DNA of 36,369 bases, taken from an uncultured Clostridium sp. Lineage in GTDB: Bacteria; Bacillota; Clostridia; Lachnospirales; Lachnospiraceae. The notes under the pieces were generated by a model that was given only the letters and a program-made list of their open reading frames with translations, did no database searches and was not told the origin of the DNA. This document shows positions 8,292 through 16,455 of this stretch, one piece after another. The translations under genes were made by a program, and so were the position numbers. The stretch's first letter is position 1; each line of letters starts with the position of its first letter. The DNA lies in the NCBI GenBank assembly GCA_945917985.1, contig CAMEIH010000025.1, positions 1 to 36,369 of the forward strand, in the 5' to 3' direction.

Positions 8292-10295
8292 TTATAAGAA
8301 TAAACTGCCGATCTGAAATACCAGTGTAGCCATCAGCCATGCAAAGAAAATCTGAAAAAGAGCAAGCTTTAAAGTAAATTTGCCTGAACCGCTTTCTTTC
8401 CGTATGGTTGCCATGGCAGCTGCACATGGTACATACAGAAGACAGAATATCATCATACAATAAGCATTTAAGGGTCCAAAGGAAGGATCTGCCAGTCTTA
8501 GATTATAAATTATGGTATCCATTCCCGCCGCTGAACTTGCATTACTGATTCCGAACAGGACAGAGAAGCTGGAAACAACTACTTCCTTTGCAGAGATACC
8601 AGCAATCAGTGATACGATGATCTGCCACATACCAAGACCTGCAGGTCTCATAACCGGCTCTAACCATCTACCGATCATAGCTCCGAAGCTGTCTGCCGGA
8701 TTTTCCACTTTGCCTGTAAGACCGAAATTGAGCACCGCCCAGACTACAATGGATGCGATAAAGATTGTAGTTCCCGCCTTTGAAAGATAATCCTTCAATT
8801 TATTCCAGACATAAATTCTGATGGTTCTTCCGTTGGGACGTTTGTACTCCGGCAGTTCGATCAGAAGGCTGTCATTACTTTTTTCTTTTTCCGCTACATG
8901 AAGCACTCTTGCAATCAAAATTCCGCATACCATTCCGATCACATACATGGAAAAAGCTGCAAGGCCTGCATATTTTCCAAAAAACATTCCCGAAAACAAC
9001 ACATAAACAGGAAGCCTTGCCGAACAGGACATAAAAGGGGTAACGATCATAGTCCGTCTTCTGTCCTTTTCCGTTTCCAATGCCCTTGATGCCATAATTG
9101 CAGGAACTGTACAGCCAAATCCCAGGATCATCGGCAAAAATGCTTTCCCGGAAAGCCCTATTTTCCCCATAATGCCATCCATGACATAGGCGACTCTTGA
9201 CATATAACCGCTATCCTCAAGAATGGCAAGAGCCAGAAAAAGAATCGCAATATTGGGAATGAAGGTAAGAATGCCACCAACACCCGCTATGATTCCGTCC
9301 ACAATCAAAGCCTTTAACCAGTCTGCCGTATGAATTGAGGTAAGAAAAGAAGAGACTCCTCCCGAAAAATAATCCAAAAAGATTTCAAAGTATCCTTTCA
9401 GCCAGTCTCCTATGGTAAAAGTCAGGAAAAAAACAAAAGCCATAATACACAGAAAAATAGGCACTCCGAGTACAGGATGCGTCAACCATTTATCTATTTT
9501 ATCCGTACTGTCTTTGTTTTTTTTGCTGTAGATCAGTACCTCCTTTATGATACTTTCAATGAAAGCATATTTGGTCTGTATGATCTCTTTTTCATAGCTT
9601 TTATCTACAATATCTGTTGTTTTAATAGGATGTTCCAGCCTTACATCCTCATCATCTTCAAGGAGTTTAATGGCATGCCATCTGACAGAAGAATGAGTTG
9701 GGTAATGGGCTTCCATCATGACCGACAATTTAGCTATTTTATCTTCAATCTGATCACTGTAATGAAGAACATCCGGTTTGGAGCCCTCTTCATAGTGATG
9801 AATTGCTGCATGGAGGAGAATATCAAGTCCTTTTCTCTTGGCGGCAGATACAGGGACAACCGGAATGTCCCCCAACATTTCCGGAAGACGATGCAGGTCG
9901 ATCTCCATTCCTCTCTCTTCCACGATATCCATCATGTTCAGTGCAAGCACAACCGGCTTTCCCAGTTCCAGAAGCTGCAGTGTAAGATATAGATTTCTCT
10001 CCAGAGAAGAAGCATCCACCACATTCACAATGACCTCAATATCATCATCCATAACACAGCTTCTCGTCACTTTCTCTTCTATTGTATAGCAGGTCAGGGA
10101 ATAGATACCGGGTGTGTCTACAAGCGTCATGTGCACATCTTCATACTTGGCTTCTCCTTCTATCTTTTCAACCGTAACCCCCGGCCAGTTGGCCACCTTC
10201 AGCTTGGATCCTGTAATGGCATTAAAAAGTGTTGTCTTTCCGCAGTTTGGGTTCCCCACAAAAGCAACATGAACGGTTTCATTATTCTTCATCAT
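8292..10295 (-). CDS. feoB: Ferrous iron transporter FeoB
   Basis: Inner-membrane Fe(II) transporter with a cytosolic G-protein domain, 667 residues, shorter than the 773 of E. coli. G1 is GNPNCGKTT (14-22), G3 DTPG (60-63), G4 NMMD (about 120-123). Two long hydrophobic gate regions follow (about residues 270-460 and 500-667), with the conserved MILGFGCTVPAI and GISAKEVVVSS signatures of the permease part. The start overlaps the feoA stop as ATGA, with GAGGAGG just upstream; ATG 10295 and ATG 10292 are both usable. The 122-bp gap downstream before the hydrogenase shows no clear terminator, so some read-through is possible. Confidence 0.97.
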   Translation of the reverse strand: MMKNNETVHVAFVGNPNCGKTTLFNAITGSKLKVANWPGVTVEKIEGEAKYEDVHMTLVDTPGIYSLTCYTIEEKVTRSCVMDDDIEVIVNVVDASSLERNLYLTLQLLELGKPVVLALNMMDIVEERGMEIDLHRLPEMLGDIPVVPVSAAKRKGLDILLHAAIHHYEEGSKPDVLHYSDQIEDKIAKLSVMMEAHYPTHSSVRWHAIKLLEDDEDVRLEHPIKTTDIVDKSYEKEIIQTKYAFIESIIKEVLIYSKKNKDSTDKIDKWLTHPVLGVPIFLCIMAFVFFLTFTIGDWLKGYFEIFLDYFSGGVSSFLTSIHTADWLKALIVDGIIAGVGGILTFIPNIAILFLALAILEDSGYMSRVAYVMDGIMGKIGLSGKAFLPMILGFGCTVPAIMASRALETEKDRRRTMIVTPFMSCSARLPVYVLFSGMFFGKYAGLAAFSMYVIGMVCGILIARVLHVAEKEKSNDSLLIELPEYKRPNGRTIRIYVWNKLKDYLSKAGTTIFIASIVVWAVLNFGLTGKVENPADSFGAMIGRWLEPVMRPAGLGMWQIIVSLIAGISAKEVVVSSFSVLFGISNASSAAGMDTIIYNLRLADPSFGPLNAYCMMIFCLLYVPCAAAMATIRKESGSGKFTLKLALFQIFFAWLMATLVFQIGSLFL

Positions 10296-10516
10296 GCCAC
10301 CTCCTCAACTTCGATACCGGAGCTGATATGTTTTCCAATTGCAAGTCTGGTGCCTCTCACTCTTATGATGAGCGCACCGTTTTTCTTTCTGTTAAGGACG
10401 GTAATGATCGTCCCATCATTCAAACCAAGGGCCTGTAGCCTCCGGGTAATTCCCTCTTCGACATACAGACCCTTTATTTCATAATTTTTATTCTTTTTTC
10501 CTTCAAACAGTGACAT
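10292..10516 (-). CDS. feoA: FeoA domain protein
   Basis: A 74-residue cytosolic SH3-like protein that accompanies FeoB and is thought to modulate it. Seen: ITRRLQALGLNDGTIITVLNRKKNGALIIRVRGTRLAIGKHIS, split here only as description of the typical FeoA core at about residues 24-65. The family normally has 70-85 residues. Ribosome site GAGGG lies 6 nt before the ATG. It is first in the feoAB operon, behind its own promoter and a Fur-like site. Confidence 0.95.
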   Translation of the reverse strand: MSLFEGKKNKNYEIKGLYVEEGITRRLQALGLNDGTIITVLNRKKNGALIIRVRGTRLAIGKHISSGIEVEEVA

Positions 10517-10537
10517 TTCTGTTCCCTCTTTTGTCTT

Positions 10538-10552
10538 AGAAATTCATTTTCA
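10538..10552 (-). promoter_or_regulatory. Fur-like box in front of feoA
   Basis: On the minus strand TGAAAATGAATTTCT matches the 7-1-7 Fur consensus TGATAATnATTATCA at 11 of 14 defined positions. It lies 6 bp downstream of the -10 element, over the expected transcription start, where a repressor would block. Fur control of feoAB is the common arrangement in Firmicutes; the site itself is an eye-made match. Confidence 0.42.
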
Positions 10553-10557
10553 AAAAC

Positions 10558-10586
10558 ATTAAAGCACAAAGTTTCACTGATTGCAA
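10558..10586 (-). promoter_or_regulatory. feoAB promoter (SigA, extended -10)
   Basis: On the minus strand: TTGCAA (10581-10586, 4 of 6), a 17-bp spacer ending in TGc, and TTTAAT (10558-10563, 5 of 6). It lies in the 73-bp gap behind the DUF4340 gene and gives a leader of about 35 nt before feoA. Confidence 0.6.
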
Positions 10587-10589
10587 GTG

Positions 10590-11180
10590 CTACTCATCGG
10601 CAGAATCCGATTCCTCTTCTGCTGTCTCCGTCTCCTCCTCTGCCGCAAAATCCTCCTTTGTCTTGTTCAGCATATTATATTTGTAATTTTCTATGGTATA
10701 AACCGTATCTTCATCATTTATTTTCAGATAATACACACCGCCTGCTACCGTATTCTGGTCACCGATATAAATCGTATAAAGGTTACTGTCCCATTGAAGG
10801 GAAATGCTAAGAGATGGATGATCAAGACCATACTGACTCATATCCGTGACATCTTCTATTTTTAACTTTGAAGTAATCTTTCCGGCCGCATCCAGAAATG
10901 TCTGTAATTTGTTTTTGTCAATGACAAAAGTATCATCCTCCACACATCTCCAGGTATCTCCATCCTTTTGCATGTTTATGTTTTCCTCTCCACCTGTGAT
11001 ACCGATTTCTGTGACAAGTGAAGTGTCAATATCCAGAACGGATATTATATCTTCCTCATCCTCCGCATTCTCCGTGAGATGATTCATGTGATACCTAAAT
11101 CCAAGATATGCTGTGAGGATTACGACAAAGCAGACGCAAACGAAAATAAGCTGTTTTTTCTTTTTTTGATTCACGTGCAT
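10590..11180 (-). CDS. DUF4340 domain protein of a Gld-type ABC exporter
   Basis: A 196-residue membrane-anchored protein. One N-terminal helix (about residues 9-26, LIFVCVCFVVILTAYLGF) follows a KKKK stretch, giving an N-in, C-out topology. The external part has the DUF4340 pattern VTEIGITGGEENINMQKDGDTW, described in pieces: a short hydrophobic beta unit, then WRCVEDDTFVIDKNKLQTFLDA, then YGLDHPSLSISLQ and the IYIGDQNTVAGGVYYL repeat. The tail is Glu/Asp rich. DUF4340 proteins regularly follow GldG-like ABC subunits, as here (7-bp gap). ATG 11180 is very close to AGGAGG; GTG 11174 has better spacing and may be the true start. The function of the complex is not established; export or gliding-type roles are known only for distant Bacteroidetes homologues. 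Confidence 0.82.
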   Translation of the reverse strand: MHVNQKKKKQLIFVCVCFVVILTAYLGFRYHMNHLTENAEDEEDIISVLDIDTSLVTEIGITGGEENINMQKDGDTWRCVEDDTFVIDKNKLQTFLDAAGKITSKLKIEDVTDMSQYGLDHPSLSISLQWDSNLYTIYIGDQNTVAGGVYYLKINDEDTVYTIENYKYNMLNKTKEDFAAEEETETAEEESDSADE

Positions 11181-11187
11181 ACACCTC

Positions 11188-13296
11188 CTACCGTTTTCTT
11201 CTCCTGAACCAGATAGCAAATCCTCCTATCATAATTGAAAAAGGAATAATAACAGCCGTCAACAGTGCAAGGATCAGCATCGTACTCTGGGGAATAGTCA
11301 GATATGCAATCTCCAGGCTCTTTACGGGAATGGAAACACTGCCCTCATGGGCGGCGAAAGTACTGAGTGAAGCCGTAAACAGCCTCATATTTGTTCCCGA
11401 TACAATTTCATCTGCAGACTGGGTAAACAGGCTTTCACTGGAATAAATAAATGCAGAGGACTCCGCCTCTTCTGTAGCCTTCACACATTTAAGCCCGATG
11501 TCAAAAGGTCCGTCCTGATCATCCTCCTGCTTCTCATAGCTATTACTGCTCTCAATATTATCTCTGACATAGCTTTTCTCCGACGAAGATAAAAGTACCG
11601 TCACTTCCACATTCTCGTTTTCATTTACAATGAGTCCCTGCGCATATGGTGCAAAAACATAACTTCCGCTTCCATAGATGCCTTCCGTCACATCGTCATA
11701 ACCTATGGTCGGCAGCAGGTAGAAAGGATCCGTGTAATAATTTGACTTATCCGCTTCAATGATGAGTCCTTTTGTTACAGATACCCCGTAAAAATCAAGA
11801 AGTTTTTCAAAGTTTACAAGTTCTCCTCCCGTATAGGTGGATACCAGAAAAACATCCCCGCCTTTTTCCATATAGGCAAGCATTTTTTCCGTATCATCCA
11901 CGGACAAGTCAGATGTAGGCGCATTGATGATTACACAGCTTGCATCCTCAGGTATCTCATCGTAGTTCATCAGATTGATGGTCTCGTAATCAACATTCTC
12001 TTTTTCAATTGCTGCTGTAAAGGAATTATCAAAAGCAAGCTCTCCATGTCCTTCCGTTATATAAACCTTAGGCATTTCATCACTTGTGACATAGGAAAGT
12101 GCACTTGTGATCTGTCCTTCTCCGTCATAGCCGGTAGCATAGGAGGAATAGCTGGTATAATCAAATTGATACTCATAAATATTGCCGTAATCTATTACTT
12201 TGCTTCTCTTACTGCTCTCCACAATCAGGCTGCCCTGACTGATATCCGTGTCCGTATAATTCTGATAAAATCTGGGATTCACCGCCGGATCCACATAGGA
12301 TACTTTAATGTGGGAATTTAAGCCCTCATAGTTTTCCAGTGTTTCCTTAAGTGTGGTATCCGCTTTTTTCTCATTTGTAAGGACATAGATCACTATATCT
12401 TCGGAGATGTTCTCCGCCACTTTTTTTGTTTCATCCGACAGAGAATACAGTTTATCTGCTGTCACATCAAACACGGTATACTTCGCCGGTATCTCCGACA
12501 CAAAAACATTCAAAACAACCACAGCAGCAGTTACCACAACAATGACTGCCGTGTTGTATGTTCCGAGGCTGATCGTCTTTTTTGACAGATGATATCTTCT
12601 CTTCTGAATGGATTGCACCGTAAAGATCAGAGATAGAATGATCACGGACAAATAATAAACAACACTGGTCAGATGGAAGGAACCGTTTAACAGATCATCA
12701 AAACGTCCTACCATATCAAAAGCACTGAGGATTTTTGTCAAAAGATTCCCGGTAGATGAAATCATGCTGCAAAGAGCCGACATGATGTAACCGAGGAACA
12801 AAAAACCAAAGGAAAGCACTGCCGCGATCACCTGACTTTCCGTCAGGGATGAAACGAAAACACAAATGGCTATACAGGCAAGTCCATACAGGAAAAATCC
12901 CAGAATAGCAAGATAGGATTTTCCAAAATCAACCGTTCCAAAAAGACTCATGATAACAGGATAAAGCGATATGATCAGCACCGGTATTGCAAAAATAGTA
13001 GAAAGTGCAAAAAATTTTCCCATTACAATGCTTCCTACACTGACCGGTGAAGTAAGTATCAGCTGATCCGTTTTCTGATGTCTCTCCTCCGCCAGTATTT
13101 TCATGCAGAGAACAGGAATGCTGATAAGGAATAAAAAAACAACAGAAGACAATGCATATCCGATATAAGGATATCCCATAAACAGATTATATACCGAAAA
13201 ATAAATTCCGATCAGCATCAATGTTGCGCCAATGAACAACGCTCCCAGAAAGGAGTGAAAATAAGATTGTAATTCTCTTTTATAAATTGCCTTCAT
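11188..13296 (-). CDS. Fused ABC permease (GldF-like) and GldG-like subunit
   Basis: A 702-residue protein joining two usual subunits. Residues 1-235 form an ABC-2 permease with six hydrophobic helices, starting MKAIYKRELQSYFHSFLGAL. A further helix near 250-270 leads to an extracytoplasmic ABC_transp_aux/GldG domain (about 275-660; VTADKLYSLSDETKK, VYITEGHGELAF, EKGGDVFLVSTYTGG), and a last helix and basic RRRKR tail close it. The start at 13296 has GGAGAGG 6 nt upstream and lies inside the end of the ATPase gene (17-nt overlap). It therefore forms a transporter with the preceding ATPase and the DUF4340 protein. In Bacteroidetes GldF and GldG are separate; fusion is frequent in clostridia as far as I recall. 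Substrate unknown. Confidence 0.85.
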   Translation of the reverse strand: MKAIYKRELQSYFHSFLGALFIGATLMLIGIYFSVYNLFMGYPYIGYALSSVVFLFLISIPVLCMKILAEERHQKTDQLILTSPVSVGSIVMGKFFALSTIFAIPVLIISLYPVIMSLFGTVDFGKSYLAILGFFLYGLACIAICVFVSSLTESQVIAAVLSFGFLFLGYIMSALCSMISSTGNLLTKILSAFDMVGRFDDLLNGSFHLTSVVYYLSVIILSLIFTVQSIQKRRYHLSKKTISLGTYNTAVIVVVTAAVVVLNVFVSEIPAKYTVFDVTADKLYSLSDETKKVAENISEDIVIYVLTNEKKADTTLKETLENYEGLNSHIKVSYVDPAVNPRFYQNYTDTDISQGSLIVESSKRSKVIDYGNIYEYQFDYTSYSSYATGYDGEGQITSALSYVTSDEMPKVYITEGHGELAFDNSFTAAIEKENVDYETINLMNYDEIPEDASCVIINAPTSDLSVDDTEKMLAYMEKGGDVFLVSTYTGGELVNFEKLLDFYGVSVTKGLIIEADKSNYYTDPFYLLPTIGYDDVTEGIYGSGSYVFAPYAQGLIVNENENVEVTVLLSSSEKSYVRDNIESSNSYEKQEDDQDGPFDIGLKCVKATEEAESSAFIYSSESLFTQSADEIVSGTNMRLFTASLSTFAAHEGSVSIPVKSLEIAYLTIPQSTMLILALLTAVIIPFSIMIGGFAIWFRRRKR

Positions 13297-14269
13297 TGTT
13301 ATCCTCTCCTCCCTGCACATTTCTTTCTGTCTGTTTCTCGTCTCCGGTCAGTTCAAGGAAAATGTCCTCCAGAGATTTTTCAAGACGATTCAGTGAAAGA
13401 ACCGGCATCTTCTCATTTGCAAGAGCATAGAACAGGTCTACCCGGATATCTTCCTTCACATCGGTTTCAATCACAGCCTTTACACAGCCCTTTTCATGAC
13501 TTTGGCTTATTGTATAATGTAATACTCCCGGAATAGCGCGGATGACTTTCTCCGCCTTTTCCGTTTCACCCAGTATGTGCACTTCCAGAGTGGCGCTACC
13601 GTTCATAAGAGAGGTGAGACCTTCCGGGGTATCACAAGCAACAAGTTTTCCCTTTGAAATGATCATGATCTCATCACAGACAGCCTGCACTTCGGAAAGA
13701 ATATGAGAACTCAGAATAATAGTATGTTTTATTGCAAGCTTTTTGATCAATTCACGGATCTCAATAATCTGTTTCGGATCAAGACCGACCGTCGGCTCAT
13801 CGAGAATGATTACTTCGGGATATCCAAGGATTGCCTGGGCAAGACCCACCCTCTGTTTATAACCTTTGGAAAGATTTCTGATCAGTCGCTCTGCCATATC
13901 CGTGATCATGGTCATATTCATCACTTCCTGGATTTGAGCTTCTTTTTCCTCTCCTTTTATTTTTTTCAGTTCGGCAACAAACTTCAAATATTCTTTGACT
14001 GTCATTTCCTGATAAAGCGGCGGAATTTCCGGAAGGTAGCCAATACATTTTTTTGCTTCCTCCGGCTCTTTTACAATATCGTGTCCGTTTATTGTTACTG
14101 TTCCCTCCGTAGGTGCTATGTAACCTGTCATGATATTCATGGTGGTGCTCTTTCCCGCCCCATTAGGTCCGAGGAAACCGTATATTTTCCCCGGCTTTAC
14201 CTGAAAGGAAAGATGGTCCACTGCGAGGTGACTGCCATATCTCTTTACAAGATTGTTTACTTCTATCAA
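13280..14269 (-). CDS. ABC transporter ATP-binding protein, TTG start
   Basis: The nucleotide-binding subunit of the Gld-type ABC transporter, 329 residues. Walker A GPNGAGKS (34-41), Q-loop region YLPEIPPLY, signature LSKGYKQ (133-139), Walker B VIILDEP (153-159) and H-loop His189 are all intact, so it should hydrolyse ATP. The C-terminal 100 residues form the extension typical of the NatA/GldA-like group. The start codon is TTG; AAAGGAGGAG ends 7 nt upstream and no better ATG fits. The gene overlaps the permease by 17 nt. The 193-bp region upstream is divergent with cotJA; I saw no convincing SigA promoter for this operon there. Confidence 0.93.
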   Translation of the reverse strand: MIEVNNLVKRYGSHLAVDHLSFQVKPGKIYGFLGPNGAGKSTTMNIMTGYIAPTEGTVTINGHDIVKEPEEAKKCIGYLPEIPPLYQEMTVKEYLKFVAELKKIKGEEKEAQIQEVMNMTMITDMAERLIRNLSKGYKQRVGLAQAILGYPEVIILDEPTVGLDPKQIIEIRELIKKLAIKHTIILSSHILSEVQAVCDEIMIISKGKLVACDTPEGLTSLMNGSATLEVHILGETEKAEKVIRAIPGVLHYTISQSHEKGCVKAVIETDVKEDIRVDLFYALANEKMPVLSLNRLEKSLEDIFLELTGDEKQTERNVQGGEDNNEGNL

Positions 14270-14387
14270 AGCAAAACTCCTCCTTTATATTTATTCTGTC
14301 AGCGCAACTGTTTTGCACCAGCATGGTACTTTTAACAAGTTACACTTTAATTGTGATGGAAAATGTATGAAACTGTGAAAATTTTGT

Positions 14388-14410
14388 GTTTTCCGGGGAA
14401 CGCGGAAAAC
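14388..14410. repeat. Inverted repeat in the cotJ/ABC divergent region
   Basis: GTTTTCCG and its exact complement CGGAAAAC flank a 7-nt centre. The repeat ends just before the -10 candidate of cotJA and overlaps its -35 area. It has no following T run, so an operator is more likely than a terminator. No regulator is indicated. Confidence 0.5.
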
Positions 14411-14426
14411 GCCTTATCATATTATA
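14400..14426 (+). promoter_or_regulatory. Possible mother-cell sigma promoter of cotJABC
   Basis: CATATTATA (14418-14426) fits the SigK -10 form CATAnnnTA with AC (14400-14401) 16 bp upstream. CotJ operons are mother-cell expressed (SigE in B. subtilis), so a SigE- or SigK-type element is expected; which one cannot be told. The same AC-N16-CATAnnnTA geometry appears before the Cys-rich gene at 0.4 kb. Confidence 0.35.
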
Positions 14427-14462
14427 TTATTAAACATGACTATATTTTATGAGAGGAAATTT

Positions 14463-14633
14463 ATGCAGGATTACAGCTTTAACGAATATTTTGACCGCTT
14501 TCCCATTGCCATGGCATATGTTCCCTGGCAGCATCTGACAAATATTTTTGAAAATCTTGATCAGGCATACAAAACAGGCACCATCTTCCCCGAGCTTGAA
14601 AAACCTTTCACAGGAAGGAGATGCGTGGAATGA
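14463..14633 (+). CDS. cotJA: Spore coat associated protein CotJA
   Basis: A 56-residue protein with the CotJA signature FPIAMAYVPWQHLTNIFENLDQAY and FPELEKPFTG (residues 11-51, given here in parts). Known role: small inner-coat component required with CotJC; made in the mother cell. The ATG at 14463 has AGAGGAAATTT before it; an upstream in-frame ATG at 14436 lacks a ribosome site. The stop overlaps the cotJB start. Confidence 0.93.
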   Translation: MQDYSFNEYFDRFPIAMAYVPWQHLTNIFENLDQAYKTGTIFPELEKPFTGRRCVE

Positions 14634-14911
14634 TGAATGAGAAAAGGAAAATGTCTTCTGAACAGAGACAGCTTTATCACGATATCGGTGTCATCAGTTT
14701 TGTCATTGTAGAAATGACTGAATATCTTGACACGCATCCCACCGACAGAGATGCCATGGACTATTTAAATCATTATGTCCGTATGAAAAATCAAGCCATG
14801 CGGGAATATGCAATGAAATACGGTCCCCTTCGTATCTCCGATGCAGACGGATGCAACCAGAATGAATGGAAATGGGCCTCGCAGCCCTGGCCCTGGGAAG
14901 GAGGATGTTGA
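14630..14911 (+). CDS. cotJB: Spore coat protein CotJB
   Basis: A 93-residue protein of the CotJB family. Seen: LYHDIGVISFVIVEMTEYLDTHP, then a conserved MDYLNHY, and a C-terminal stretch rich in Trp and Pro (WKWASQPWPWEGG), all typical. Three in-frame ATGs exist at 14621, 14630 and 14633. The ribosome site AAGGAG ends at 14620, so 14630 (9-nt spacing, ATGA overlap with cotJA) or 14633 is right and 14621 is not. Middle gene of cotJABC. Confidence 0.93.
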   Translation: MMNEKRKMSSEQRQLYHDIGVISFVIVEMTEYLDTHPTDRDAMDYLNHYVRMKNQAMREYAMKYGPLRISDADGCNQNEWKWASQPWPWEGGC

Positions 14912-14914
14912 CTT

Positions 14915-15523
14915 ATGTGGAGTTATGAGAAACGATTACAATTTCCGGTAAATATCAAAGAGCCTAATGCAAAACTTGCCCAGGTCATCCTGACCCAGTA
15001 CGGCGGACCGGACGGAGAACTGGGTGCCTCTATGCGCTATATTTCCCAGCGTTATTCCATGCCCTATAACGAAGTCGCTGCCGTCCTGACCGACATTGGA
15101 ACGGAAGAACTTGCACATCTCGAGATGGTGTCCACCATCGTACACCAGCTGACACGAAACTTAACTATGGAGGAAATTGAAGAATCCGGTTTTGCCAACT
15201 ATTATGTTGATCATACTGTAGGCATCTGGCCCATGGCGGCAGGTGGCATTCCTTTTTCCAGTACCGAATTCCAGTCAAAGGGCGACGCCATTACCGATCT
15301 CCATGAAGATATGGCTGCAGAGCAGAAAGCCCGCTCCACTTACGACAATATTTTAAGACTTGTCCGTGACTATCCCGATGTCTATGAACCGATCAAATTT
15401 TTGAGAGCCCGTGAAATCGTACATTACCAGAGATTCGGAGAAGCATTAAGAATTGTTCAGGATAAGCTGGATTCCAGAAACTTCTATGCATTCAATCCCG
15501 AGTTTGACAGGTGTAAGGACTAA
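14915..15523 (+). CDS. cotJC: Manganese-catalase-like coat protein CotJC
   Basis: A 202-residue member of the manganese catalase family found in the spore coat, expected to break down hydrogen peroxide or at least to keep the di-manganese four-helix fold. The metal-site pattern is present: GELGASMRYISQRY (Glu of helix 1), TEELAHLEMV (Glu and His of helix 2), HEDMAAEQKARSTY (Glu of helix 3) and AREIVHYQRFGEAL (Glu and His of helix 4). It is shorter than secreted Mn-catalases, as all CotJC are. GGAAGGAGG lies 10 nt upstream of the ATG, three bases after the cotJB stop. A strong hairpin terminator follows 34 bp downstream. Confidence 0.95.
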   Translation: MWSYEKRLQFPVNIKEPNAKLAQVILTQYGGPDGELGASMRYISQRYSMPYNEVAAVLTDIGTEELAHLEMVSTIVHQLTRNLTMEEIEESGFANYYVDHTVGIWPMAAGGIPFSSTEFQSKGDAITDLHEDMAAEQKARSTYDNILRLVRDYPDVYEPIKFLRAREIVHYQRFGEALRIVQDKLDSRNFYAFNPEFDRCKD

Positions 15524-15557
15524 TAGTTAACTATTTTATAAGATATCTGTTTTATAA

Positions 15558-15587
15558 AAAGGAGTCCGTTTTGGAACGGACTCCTTT
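15558..15587 (+). terminator. Terminator after cotJABC
   Basis: A perfect 13-bp stem (AAAGGAGTCCGTT with its complement) and the 4-nt loop TTGG. The right arm ends in TTT but the following bases are CAGG, so the U tract is short. It separates cotJC from the DUF6512 gene. Confidence 0.8.
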
Positions 15588-15692
15588 CAGGTTGTAGACA
15601 AAGTCTATTGTAATGTTCCCTCATATCTATCCATTTTAAATTAACATGCATAATTGTTTCTACAAAAAATATATACTAATAAGGGTGATAAC

Positions 15693-16208
15693 ATGAAATC
15701 TTTAAAACAATATACTCTGGTGGGAATCATATTTGTTATAATCGTTGGCAGCATATGCCATTTTGTCTATGAATGGTCAGGCAATAACTTTTTTGTCGGC
15801 TTTTTCTTCCCTGTGAATGAATCAACCTGGGAACATATGAAGCTTCTCTTTTTTCCAATGTTGATCTATTCCTTCTATATGAGAGCTAAGCTAAAGGAAA
15901 CATACCCCTGTATCACTTCTGCACTATCCTTTGGCATTTTGCTTGGCACAGTTTCGATTCCAATACTCTTCTATACCTATACCGGGGTTTTAGGCTTTCA
16001 TACTACTGTATTTGATATTGCTACTTTTATTGTGTCTGTACTCATCGCATTTTACGTTACTTACACCTTCACTTTGACCAGTAGACTTAATTTCTGCTAT
16101 CCCTTCCTTACTTTCGGCATTATTGCTTTTGCAGTATGCTTTCTTATGTTTACTTATTTTCCTCCCGAACTGGGCATTTTTACACAATACAGTCACTCAT
16201 ATCCTTAA
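15693..16208 (+). CDS. DUF6512 family membrane protein
   Basis: A 171-residue integral membrane protein with about five helices (residues 7-28, 49-65, 73-95, 104-125, 133-152). Between helices 1 and 2 sits FFPVNESTWEHMKLLFFP, which is the conserved part of the DUF6512 family as I know it. Function unknown. The start at 15693 is chosen for AAGGGTGATAAC directly upstream; the open frame extends 13 codons further without a ribosome site. The C-terminus (FTQYSHSYP) looks unlike what I expect for the family, so a late frameshift is possible, but I could not find the continuation in another frame. The 64-bp gap to the next gene suggests cotranscription. Confidence 0.72.
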   Translation: MKSLKQYTLVGIIFVIIVGSICHFVYEWSGNNFFVGFFFPVNESTWEHMKLLFFPMLIYSFYMRAKLKETYPCITSALSFGILLGTVSIPILFYTYTGVLGFHTTVFDIATFIVSVLIAFYVTYTFTLTSRLNFCYPFLTFGIIAFAVCFLMFTYFPPELGIFTQYSHSYP

Positions 16209-16272
16209 ACAAGACCACTTTGTGTATAAATCACCCAAAAGTGTCTATCCTCTTTTATGAGGTGAAAAAGAA

Positions 16273-16455
16273 ATGATCGATAATAATGAACTCCCACTTG
16301 GCTTTACCATGGAACTTGCACAGCATTCCGATATCCTGAATCAATTTGCAAGACTTTCAAAGGAAGAACAGGCTTCTATTGTAAGTGGTGCAAAGCAGGT
16401 CAGATCCCGTGGTGAGATGCGCAGCTATGTGGAAAATCTATTTAAAGATTGTTAA
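16273..16455 (+). CDS. Conserved small protein, 60 residues
   Basis: A 60-residue soluble protein beginning MIDNNELPLGFTMELAQHS and ending YVENLFKDC. I recall closely similar small proteins (with the pattern LPLGFxMxLAQ, then a helix with SRxEMRxYV) across clostridia, all unnamed. It is predicted all-helical with no membrane segment or metal motif. GAGGTG lies 9 nt before the ATG, and the terminator stem begins with the base after its stop codon. Function unknown; a regulatory or adaptor role is only a guess. Confidence 0.75.
   Translation: MIDNNELPLGFTMELAQHSDILNQFARLSKEEQASIVSGAKQVRSRGEMRSYVENLFKDC

Noticed and set aside
13703-14335. Plus-strand open frame of 210 codons
   Set aside because: Antisense to the ABC ATPase with intact motifs; the last part runs into the divergent promoter region.
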